Shown here in pieces: positions 32,567 through 39,503 of a stretch of 48,537 bases of DNA (its first letter is position 1; every line of letters starts with the position of its first letter). A model generated the notes under the pieces. The model did not search any database. It saw only the letters and a program-made list of their open reading frames with translations, and was not told the origin of the DNA. The stretch is from Acidimicrobiaceae bacterium (lineage in GTDB: Bacteria; Actinomycetota; Acidimicrobiia; Acidimicrobiales; UBA8190), in assembly GCA_003151475.1 (NCBI GenBank), contig PLXQ01000073.1:1-48537 (forward strand). The letters run 5' to 3'. The position numbers and the translations under genes were made by a program.

Positions 32567-33502
32567 TCAGCTAGGCGATGGGTCAGTGTTGTCGTTGTAG
32601 CCCGTCGTCTGGTCGCTCAGGTAGACCTCAGAAACGGTCGCCTCGTTTATCGCGCCTCCAAACGCATTCGTTGCCGAGACAACCCCGGCTCCATCGCCCC
32701 AGATCACAATTGTGTCGCCTTTGTTCATCTTGGTGACGTTTGCGGAATTGGACAGTTGGACGTAAAGGTCAGAGGACGGATCGTTTGGGTCTTGCACGTT
32801 CATGGCTGTCGTGTTGCCGCTACTGTCTTGCAAAAAATCGTAAATGGTCGCAGTGACGGTGACGGTTTTACCATTGTATTGGCTCGGATCTTTCGCTAGA
32901 TCACTGACTGGTACGTTTTGAGCCGTCGCCTCGTACTTCTGAACGATCTGCGCCTGCGAAACCGCTGGCGGACTCGTAGTCGGCGGACTTGTAGTTGGTG
33001 GTGTCGTGGTCTGTGCTGCCGTGGTCGGCGGGCTCTTGGAGGTTGTGGCGAGGGTCGTGGTGGTCGTAGCGAGGGTGTTCTTCGCCAACTTCTTTTTCCC
33101 ACCGCCCACTACGCCACCGATGATGATGAGTACAACAAAGCCGACGATTAGCCAGAACCACCACGCTCTGTAGAGCGGCCGCTTTGGCGGAGGTTGCGAT
33201 GGCGGTGACGGTGGTAGTGGCCCGTAGCCCGGTGGTAGCTGTCCAGCACCAGTCATCGGCATCTGCACCGTGGGCTGTCCGCTGAACGGCATCATCTGAG
33301 TCGGCGGTGGTGGGGCTGCTTGTGGAGGCGATGAAACGAATCGAGGGGGTGGCGCTGTGGGTGGTGGCTGGGACGGCGGGGGCGGGGGCGGTGGAGCAGG
33401 CGGCGGGGGCGGGGGCGGTGTGTAATCAGGGTGTTGCTCAGGCCGGTACCACTTGCCGTCCGAAGCCTGCCACCAGCCAGACCCACCACTCACGTCAGAC
33501 AT
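32567..33502 (-). CDS. DUF2510-type proline-rich membrane protein with exported OB-like domain
   Basis: The 311-aa protein begins with a DUF2510-like motif (GWWQASDGKWYRPEQHPDY) and a Pro-rich cytoplasmic stretch (28-110). One membrane span (about 112-132, WWFWLIVGFVVLIIIGGVV) is followed by a Thr/Pro linker and a C-terminal exported domain (about 190-300). Its strand pattern VTVTATIYDF and LYVQLSN, with DTIVIWGDG, resembles the tRNA_anti-like OB fold of surface proteins. ATG 33502 has a GC-rich upstream region shared with the divergent gene at 33691. It is the first gene of the operon; it may anchor the system at the membrane or sense an external signal. Confidence 0.7.
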   Translation of the reverse strand: MSDVSGGSGWWQASDGKWYRPEQHPDYTPPPPPPPAPPPPPPPSQPPPTAPPPRFVSSPPQAAPPPPTQMMPFSGQPTVQMPMTGAGQLPPGYGPLPPSPPSQPPPKRPLYRAWWFWLIVGFVVLIIIGGVVGGGKKKLAKNTLATTTTTLATTSKSPPTTAAQTTTPPTTSPPTTSPPAVSQAQIVQKYEATAQNVPVSDLAKDPSQYNGKTVTVTATIYDFLQDSSGNTTAMNVQDPNDPSSDLYVQLSNSANVTKMNKGDTIVIWGDGAGVVSATNAFGGAINEATVSEVYLSDQTTGYNDNTDPSPS

Positions 33503-33690
33503 CGCTCACATCCCCGCTTGCGAGAGCACAACGTTAGCGTGGGTCTGGATCGGTTGCTCCGACAAATAGTCGACCAGCATTTAGCCTTTTCGTGCTCATA
33601 GTCTTCACATTCTGATTCTCGGCTCTTCCCAACGGCTTATTCTGAATAGGTGCAGTAGCCTCGGGGGCATCGAAATCCGGAGGCCGAATC

Positions 33691-34401
33691 ATGGTTGACA
33701 CGACAGGCGGGGGCGGTCCGCTGATCCCAACGCCCGAAGTTCCACAAGGGCAAGCGATCCAGGCGTGGACCGTGATTGCTTCTAGCGGTTATTTGGTTCT
33801 TGGCCAATCACCCCATGAGTACGCTGTCTACGACCAGCAGAACACCTTTGGCCGCTGGCCTTTGACTGAAGAAGGCTACCGCTTCGCCGTGCAGACCTAC
33901 GAGGCGCACCAACAATCATTGGCCCATGGGGTGGCCTACACGGCTACTGGCTATCAAGACCCAGCGCGGCTCGGGTTGCCTACAGAGGCCGTTATCAAGT
34001 CGAAGACCTATGCGTCGCCCATGAGCTATGTCGGCAGCACCCGGCGAATCGTCGCTTGGGCAAGCAAGGCTGCCAAACGCAGTTCTGCTTTCGCAGCCCT
34101 AGCGTGGACCGCTGGCATTCTGGCCTTGCTCTTCATGTGGACCTTTCTGGTGTTCTGGTACTTCGTGGTGTTCTTCCTCTTCGGGATCTTCACATTCCCA
34201 TACCGGTTCATTCGTCGTGGGCAGAGGAAGAACCTGCACATTCAGCAGACGAGTCTTGCCACTCAGCAAGCGATGCTTCAGCAAATGGCAGTTCAGCAAC
34301 AGCAGATTTTGAGGCAGCAGCCGGTGACGCACACGCAACCTCCGGGCCAGGTCCTTCCGCCTAGCGCACCGCCAGCGATTCCGCCACCACCGAGTAGCTG
34401 A
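33691..34401 (+). CDS. membrane protein with Gln-rich tail
   Basis: The 236-aa protein has a soluble N-terminal half (about 1-130) with an aromatic-rich beta pattern (WTVIASSGYLVLG). A hydrophobic hairpin (about 138-172, TAGILALLFMWTFLVFWYFVVFF) is followed by a Gln-rich tail (QQAMLQQMAVQQQQILRQQ) and a Pro end. ATG 33691 has GGAGG upstream. It is divergent from the DUF2510-type gene across 188 bp that must contain both promoters. No family is recognised. Its position suggests co-regulation with the nuclease operon. Confidence 0.6.
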   Translation: MVDTTGGGGPLIPTPEVPQGQAIQAWTVIASSGYLVLGQSPHEYAVYDQQNTFGRWPLTEEGYRFAVQTYEAHQQSLAHGVAYTATGYQDPARLGLPTEAVIKSKTYASPMSYVGSTRRIVAWASKAAKRSSAFAALAWTAGILALLFMWTFLVFWYFVVFFLFGIFTFPYRFIRRGQRKNLHIQQTSLATQQAMLQQMAVQQQQILRQQPVTHTQPPGQVLPPSAPPAIPPPPSS

Positions 34402-34535
34402 CGGGAACACACCGAAGCAGTAGGAGGCGTACCCGCAGACTGCCCCACGGTCCTCTCAGAGCGGCTCTACCGGCGACGAGGTACGCAGGGCGCCTAATGC
34501 CTGGAACACGCGTACACGGCGACTGAGAGAACGAC

Positions 34536-35723
34536 TCAGACGGCATCCTCCAGGCCCTTGGCGATAGCTTCGTCCTCTCCCTTCGTGACGTGGGAGTAAA
34601 TGTTCATGGTGGTCGACACTTGACTGTGTCCCAGCCGCTTACTGACGGCAGTGAAGGACTCGCCAGACGCGATGGCCGTGGAGGCCGACCAGTGGCGCAA
34701 GTCGTGGAAGCGGATGCTCTCCGGGAGTCCCGCCGCTCGCCGGATCTTGATGAACGACCGGGTGACGTAGGTGGGGAGCATTGGCGTGCGCGGTCCCGTG
34801 CGGTAGCCCGAGAAGATGTAGCACTCATCTATGTCGTCGCGTGTGAGTCCCCACATCCCCGCATCGACCAGGAACTCGATGGTCGTAAGCCGCTCCCACA
34901 GGATCGCCTGGACCTTCTCACTGATTGACACCCAACGCCGGTAGCCGTTCTTCGGAGACTTCGTTCCCCCACCGCCTCCCTGGACGTTGTAGGCGCTGGC
35001 GTCAATCCGCAGGCGATTGCCTTCCCGATCCCAGTCCTTCCACTGGAGCGCACACAACTCGCCGCGTCGAAGACCGAGGTAGGCCCCCATCCTGATGATG
35101 TGGGCCATCTCCGGTGGCCGGATGGTGTCCCCGCTGGCATCAACCTTCTCGGCCTCCGCGATCAGCCGCGCCAGTTGCTTGTTGGTCGGGGCCTCGACGG
35201 GCTGACGCTTGACCCTGACCTCTACCAGCCGCGCCGGATTGGCCGGGATGTGGCCTTCGTCCACTGCCCAGTTGAGAGCACCGGAGAGGATGTGCTTGTA
35301 GTTGAGCAGTGTTCCGCTCTTGAGCCCGCGGTCGCTCAACTCGTCCAGCATCGTGGTGACGTCCTTCTTGGCCACGTTGAGCAGGCGAACGTGGGCGATG
35401 CTGGTCCCCTTGATCATGCGTATCGTTGATTCGTGGCCTTGCACGGTGGTGGGGGAGTAGTCGGGGTGGTCGCGGATGTGCTCAAGCCACTGGTCGCACC
35501 ACTGACCGACCGTCAGCTTGCCTTCCGGGGTGTGCCCCTTCTCCTGTTCCACGAAGGCAGCCAGGCGGGCCGAGGCAGCCGACTCAGAGCCCTTGAAGGT
35601 CAAGGACGTCTGGACGGGGATCTTCCGGCCGTCGACCTCCCGGTAGCCCGAAACGGCCCGCAGCCGCCACACGCCTGGTCTCACCAGCGTCTTTGTCCCC
35701 ATCTGGCCCTTGGTCCGTCCCAT
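34536..35723 (-). CDS. int: tyrosine recombinase (integrase) of the element
   Basis: This 395-aa site-specific recombinase has an arm-binding N-terminus (1-65), a core-binding domain (about 70-165) and a catalytic domain. All catalytic residues are present: Arg219 (LGLRRGE), Lys255 (TKSPKN), His340 and Arg343 (FHDLRHWSA), His366 (LGHS) and Tyr376 (MNIYSHV). The size and motif spelling match mycobacteriophage/actinobacterial integrases that recombine attP with attB. The gene reads inward from the right end, with its start about 100 bp from attR. No excisionase-like gene is adjacent; one may be missing, unrecognised or supplied by another element. ATG 35723 lies in a GC-rich leader. Confidence 0.95.
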   Translation of the reverse strand: MGRTKGQMGTKTLVRPGVWRLRAVSGYREVDGRKIPVQTSLTFKGSESAASARLAAFVEQEKGHTPEGKLTVGQWCDQWLEHIRDHPDYSPTTVQGHESTIRMIKGTSIAHVRLLNVAKKDVTTMLDELSDRGLKSGTLLNYKHILSGALNWAVDEGHIPANPARLVEVRVKRQPVEAPTNKQLARLIAEAEKVDASGDTIRPPEMAHIIRMGAYLGLRRGELCALQWKDWDREGNRLRIDASAYNVQGGGGGTKSPKNGYRRWVSISEKVQAILWERLTTIEFLVDAGMWGLTRDDIDECYIFSGYRTGPRTPMLPTYVTRSFIKIRRAAGLPESIRFHDLRHWSASTAIASGESFTAVSKRLGHSQVSTTMNIYSHVTKGEDEAIAKGLEDAV

Positions 35724-35738
35724 GATGCCCCCCGCCTT

Positions 35739-35808
35739 CCGCGTCTAGAAACCGTGCCTGCAAGTCTAGAGACAATAGACATGGCCAGCAATAGCTCCAG
35801 GTCTAGAC
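35739..35808. repeat. right-end TCTAGA repeats (putative recombinase arm sites)
   Basis: The right end carries CCGCGTCTAGAAAC (35739-35752, identical to 25577-25590), GTCTAGAG (35764-35771) and the palindrome GTCTAGAC (35801-35808). They lie between the integrase start and the core site, mirroring the left end. Right-end copies sit 14-80 bp from the core and left-end copies 37-160 bp, an asymmetry common for P and P' arms. Confidence 0.55.
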
Positions 35809-35813
35809 CTAAA

Positions 35814-35831
35814 TTCTCTTGCTTCGACACC
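35814..35831 (+). other. right attachment site (attR)
   Basis: This copy of the junction (TTCT-CTTG-CTTCGAC-ACC) matches the left one at 14 of 18 positions with the identical core CTTCGAC (35822-35828). From this point the reading frame continues as the C-terminal part of the VOC protein. Confidence 0.7.
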
Positions 35832-35954
35832 GAGAGCTACGGGGGGACGGCGTCGGAGCTGATCGAGACGGTGGAGTTCGGGGGGTTCTTCGACGCCATC
35901 CGGAGCGCGGCGGAGAACTGGGACGGCTCCGAACCGATCCGGACCGTGGGATAA
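35822..35954 (+). pseudogene. 3' part of the interrupted VOC gene
   Basis: The frame from Phe-Asp (35823) continues TESYGGTASELIETVEFGG and ends at TAA 35952-35954. It supplies the last beta-strand with the Glu metal ligand and the C-terminal helix missing from the 5' part at 25033-25431. An ATG within the element (35781) opens the same frame and could yield a 57-aa fusion, but no clear ribosome binding site precedes it. The stop is 10 bp upstream of the amidohydrolase ATG, which fits an original VOC-amidohydrolase operon. Confidence 0.85.
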
Positions 35955-35964
35955 GAGGCCGGCG

Positions 35965-37209
35965 ATGGGACGTGTGGTGTTCCGGGGGGCGACCGTGCTC
36001 GACGGTGAGCATCTTCCGCGTCCCGGTCTGACGGTGGTGGTCGACGACAACCGGATCACGTCGGTGAGTGGTGGCGAGTCGGTGGAGCTCGGAGCAGACG
36101 ACCGGGTCATCGATCTCGAGGGTGCGACGCTGATGCCCGGGATGGTGACGTGCCACTTCCATGCCAGCTACCACGAGCTCGGAGCCGTGCCCGGACCGTT
36201 CGGGTTGGAGGAGCCGCCGGCGCTGCAGGCCGTGCGGGCCGTGAACAACCTGGAGCGGGTTCTGATGAGCGGGTTCACCTCGGCCGTGAGCGCCGGGGCC
36301 CCGTTCGCCATCGACGCCTCGATGCGGCGGGCCATCTCCGAAGGAGCCATAGCAGGGCCGCGGCTCGTGCCGGGCAGTCGCGACGTGAGCACCACCGGAC
36401 ACGCCAACGACGCCGCCCCTTGGTACTGGAAGCTCGGCGCCCCCGGGGCGCTGCATCTGTGTGACGGCCCCGACGAGTTCAGAAAAGCGGTGCGGGAGGA
36501 AATCAAGGAGGGGGCGAAGATCGTCAAGATGTTCGTGACCGGTGGTCACGCCGTGCCCCGGGAGGCCGAGCGGATCGAGATGACGCGGGCGGAGATGGCG
36601 GCGGCCATCGAGGCGGCGCATCTACGCGGGGTCATGGTGCGGGGACATATCGCCAACCGTGAGGCCATCTTGATGGCCGTCGACCTCGGAATCGACGTGA
36701 TCGACCACGGCGACGGGATGGACCTCGAATGCATCGAGCGGATCGTGGCGGCGGGGACCTTCGTGGTGCCGAGCATGTTCTTCGTCTACCGGCTGTGGGA
36801 GATGGTGAAGGGCATGAACCCGACCATGGCCCAGGCCATGCGCGACGACCTGGACGCCGCCTTCGCCATCCTCCCGGTGGCGGCCGAGGCCGGGGTGAAG
36901 TTGGTGCTCGGCGACGACTACGGCGCCGTCGGCTTCCCCCACGGGATCTACGGCGAGGAGCTCGAGTTCTACGTGAAGGTGGCCGGGATAGCGCCTCTCG
37001 ACGTGGTGCGGTGGGCGACGGTCAATGGCGCCGATCTGATGGGTCGCGGTGACGAGCTCGGCACGGTGACGGCGGGGAAGCTGGCCGATCTGCTCGTGGT
37101 CGACGGTGATCCCATCGCCGACATCTCGGTCCTGGCCGACAAATCGAAGATCAAAGCCATCATGAAGGACGGCCGTTTCGTGAAGGACGAGGCGGGCCGA
37201 GTTACGTGA
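35965..37209 (+). CDS. amidohydrolase-superfamily metal-dependent hydrolase
   Basis: This 414-aa enzyme has the imidazolonepropionase/prolidase-like amidohydrolase fold. Metal site motifs are visible in order: His-x-His in TCHFHASYHE, the carbamylated-lysine candidate in KMFVTGGH, His in VRGHIAN, His in IDHGDG, and the catalytic Asp in VLGDDYG. The N- and C-terminal strands form the small beta-sandwich (VVFRGATVLDG; GKLADLLVVDGDP). Substrates in this group include amides, dipeptides and cyclic amides. ATG 35965 is clear. The interrupted VOC gene ends 10 bp upstream, so the element has cut this gene from its natural operon leader; it now depends on a promoter inside the element end. Confidence 0.88.
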   Translation: MGRVVFRGATVLDGEHLPRPGLTVVVDDNRITSVSGGESVELGADDRVIDLEGATLMPGMVTCHFHASYHELGAVPGPFGLEEPPALQAVRAVNNLERVLMSGFTSAVSAGAPFAIDASMRRAISEGAIAGPRLVPGSRDVSTTGHANDAAPWYWKLGAPGALHLCDGPDEFRKAVREEIKEGAKIVKMFVTGGHAVPREAERIEMTRAEMAAAIEAAHLRGVMVRGHIANREAILMAVDLGIDVIDHGDGMDLECIERIVAAGTFVVPSMFFVYRLWEMVKGMNPTMAQAMRDDLDAAFAILPVAAEAGVKLVLGDDYGAVGFPHGIYGEELEFYVKVAGIAPLDVVRWATVNGADLMGRGDELGTVTAGKLADLLVVDGDPIADISVLADKSKIKAIMKDGRFVKDEAGRVT

Positions 37210-37218
37210 AGGGCTGAG

Positions 37219-38379
37219 TTACATGAAGCTGTCGGCGGCTGACAGACCCAGGGTTTCGTCGCCGCCGGTGATGATGGGCTGACAGTTGCCCCAGCCCTCA
37301 CCGCCGCCGGTGGGATCGGTGACATGGATGACGGTGTCGCGGATCTGGTGCAGACGGCGGGCCGTGGCCGGCTCGGTGCAGTCGGCGATCCGTTCGCCGT
37401 CGACGTGCAGAGCGCCGCGCCATTCGCCGTGGTGGTGTCCGTCCAGGCCGAAGTAGAGCCCGGCCCCCAGATGGAAGCCGGTGTCGGAGACCGACTCGAT
37501 CCCGAGGGTACGGACCGCTCCATCGGCCGTGGTGGCGTGCACCTGACCGCCGCGCAGCCGGCGGGTGACAGGGTCGAAGGTGAGCTCGGGTTCGAGGTCG
37601 ACGAATCGGTCGTAGCCGCCGTCGGGTGATTCCGCCCCGCCCATGACCACGTGCTTGTGGATGAATCCCGGGCCCTGGAAGATCTGGTAGTGGAGGAAGA
37701 TCCCGTAGCGGCTGCCGTCGGGGCGCTGCATGGCGACCGGGCTCCAGATCATCCGAAACGACATGGCGGCCAGGGGGTCGCCGGGCTCGAGGTCTTGCGG
37801 TGGAAGCCCGACGTCGTACCGGACCCCCCAGGAGTGGTCGCGGGTCGAGACCCACGTCTCGGGGGAGATCTCGGTGCGTTCGCCTTCGATCTCGACCCAA
37901 CCGGAGGCGAGACCGATCTGGTGATAGCGGACGAGGTCCGCACCCACCCGGTAGCCCCGGCGCATGTGGGTGCGGTCCTCCATGAGCGGCGGCACGATGG
38001 CCTCGAAGGTCCACTCGAAGGCCACTGGTTGGGTGGGGTTCGCCTCGAGTCCGAAGGTGACGCACTTGAGCGGCGTGTTCACCTCGTAGTGGATGGGGCC
38101 GATCGCCGTCGTCTCGGGACCGGAGTCGAGGCGACGGCTGGCGCGCACGGTGATCTGTTCCACGCCACGTGAGATGCCGGCGTAGCCGTCCATGACGTTG
38201 CGGTTCGTATATTTGCCCAGACCGAAACCGAGCTGGAGGCTGCCGTCTTTGGCCGCCGCCATGGCGCAGACCTTCTCCGTCCACGAGGGATCGCTCGTCC
38301 CCACCACGGCGAAGGTGTCGGCGATCTGGTGGGTGAAGCCCTCGTCGCCGGCGACGATGGGCCCGATGGGGTTCGTCAC
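37219..38379 (-). CDS. uncharacterised beta-rich protein (DUF7064/7065-like), copy 1
   Basis: This 386-aa soluble protein has a two-module beta-sandwich/lipocalin-like layout with a conserved segment TRDHSWGVRYD (about 182-192) and a Trp/Gly-rich C-terminal half (FGLDGHHHGEWRG). It shares the TRD-x-SWG motif and overall order with the product of 39500-40612, so the two are paralogues. I do not recognise an enzyme class; actinobacterial relatives are associated with lipid or steroid-like metabolism by context only. The GTG start overlaps the kinase stop (GTGA) at 38376-38379, so it is translationally coupled. There is no signal peptide. Confidence 0.75.
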   Translation of the reverse strand: MTNPIGPIVAGDEGFTHQIADTFAVVGTSDPSWTEKVCAMAAAKDGSLQLGFGLGKYTNRNVMDGYAGISRGVEQITVRASRRLDSGPETTAIGPIHYEVNTPLKCVTFGLEANPTQPVAFEWTFEAIVPPLMEDRTHMRRGYRVGADLVRYHQIGLASGWVEIEGERTEISPETWVSTRDHSWGVRYDVGLPPQDLEPGDPLAAMSFRMIWSPVAMQRPDGSRYGIFLHYQIFQGPGFIHKHVVMGGAESPDGGYDRFVDLEPELTFDPVTRRLRGGQVHATTADGAVRTLGIESVSDTGFHLGAGLYFGLDGHHHGEWRGALHVDGERIADCTEPATARRLHQIRDTVIHVTDPTGGGEGWGNCQPIITGGDETLGLSAADSFM

Positions 38380-39503
38380 ACGTCGCTCCAGTAGGTGCCG
38401 TCGAGCATCTTCTCGACGGTGGCCCGGTGCATGATCATGTCGTCGGGGTCAGAGGGCATCTCCATCTCGCCGAAGAGCACCGACCGTTGCGCCACCCGGG
38501 ACATGACGATGGCGTGGCGCAACGCGGCGTAGAGCGTGTAGAACTCGAGATCCTTCGGCCGGTAACCGGTGAAGGACTCGTAGGCGGCGGTGACATCCTC
38601 CAGGCGCATGAAGTGCGGCATCCCGGGCAGGCCCAACTGGACGGCCAGGTCGTCGAGAAAACGGTGGAGATAGATCATCCAGGCCAGGTCCACCTCGCGC
38701 GGTCCGGTGGCCGCCATCTCCCAGTCGAGGACGGCGACGGGCTCGAAGTCGCGGAACATCATGTTGCCGATACGGGAGTCGCCCCAGCTGATGACCGGCT
38801 CTCCCTCTTCGGCCGGCCAGTGCTCCTCGAGCCAGTCAAAGGCGCGCTCGATGAGGGGACTGCGCGCCCCTTCAGAGGCGACCCACTCGTAGAAGGCCAC
38901 GGAATCGGCCACATGTCGACGCATGGCGGTGGCACCGGGCCGGTCCAGTTCTAAGAAAGCCACGTCCTCGGGGGTGACCGCCATGTCGTGCAATTGGGCC
39001 AGCACCCGGACCGACGAGACCTGGAGCTTCTCCTGGTCGGCCGGGTCGGCTTCGGACAACCAGGATCCGAACGGGTACGGCATGATGTCGGGCGGGACGA
39101 CACCGTCGACGCGCTCCATGACGAAGAAGGGCGAGCCGATGGCATCGGCGTCGCCCTCGTACCACAGGGTGAGGGGGACGGGCACCGACGATTTCTCGGC
39201 CACCAGCCGCAGGACCTGGAACTGCTTTTCGAGGTCGTAGACGGGGAAGACGGGGGCGTTGGCCGGGTCGGGGCGCAGCCGGGCCGCACACGCTTGGGTG
39301 ACGAGTGCCCCGTCGTGGTTCCAGGTGGCGTCGAAGAGCAGGGTCTCCGATGACATGCCGTTCGTCTCGGGCACGACCAGCTCCGAGACGTGCGGATCCT
39401 GCACTTTGTGGGCCAACCAGGTGACCAGGCGCCGGTGCAGGTCGTCGCGGTCGCGTGTCGATGTCGTCGGTCGCTGGCTGGCCTCGGCCGGTTCGTTGGT
39501 CAC
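38376..39503 (-). CDS. APH-like phosphotransferase
   Basis: This 375-aa aminoglycoside phosphotransferase-fold kinase is of the ACAD10/choline-kinase-like branch. Motifs are SPFFVMERVDG (hinge), ISWGDSRIGNMMF (catalytic loop; Trp-Gly-Asp replaces the usual His-Gly-Asp, with Asn retained) and VLDWEMAATGPREVDLAW (metal-binding DxE/D segment). Such enzymes phosphorylate small hydroxylated substrates, in some mammalian relatives 4-hydroxy acyl-CoA species; antibiotic resistance is not implied. GTG 39503 overlaps the upstream stop (GTGA) and its stop overlaps the downstream start, so it is the middle gene of a tightly coupled trio. Confidence 0.85.
   Translation of the reverse strand: MTNEPAEASQRPTTSTRDRDDLHRRLVTWLAHKVQDPHVSELVVPETNGMSSETLLFDATWNHDGALVTQACAARLRPDPANAPVFPVYDLEKQFQVLRLVAEKSSVPVPLTLWYEGDADAIGSPFFVMERVDGVVPPDIMPYPFGSWLSEADPADQEKLQVSSVRVLAQLHDMAVTPEDVAFLELDRPGATAMRRHVADSVAFYEWVASEGARSPLIERAFDWLEEHWPAEEGEPVISWGDSRIGNMMFRDFEPVAVLDWEMAATGPREVDLAWMIYLHRFLDDLAVQLGLPGMPHFMRLEDVTAAYESFTGYRPKDLEFYTLYAALRHAIVMSRVAQRSVLFGEMEMPSDPDDMIMHRATVEKMLDGTYWSDV

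Larger units (their letters stand above)
25425..35828. mobile_element. 10.4-kb integrated element with tyrosine recombinase, inserted in a VOC gene
   Basis: The two halves of one VOC gene define the ends. Just inside the right end is a tyrosine recombinase (34536-35723). Both ends carry TCTAGA-type repeats, including a shared 14-bp word. The interior is visibly less GC-rich than the flanks, especially 29700-34400, and its genes are small, membrane-linked or unrecognised. Cargo includes an ABM protein, an Ltp-like lipoprotein, a LexA-type operator with a small gene, a PIN protein, a collagen-like cassette and a four-gene nuclease operon. No relaxase, replication initiator, packaging or capsid genes were found. 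It is therefore a small integrative island or phage satellite-like unit, not a self-transmissible ICE. Mobility needs helper functions or an unrecognised excisionase. Confidence 0.85.
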
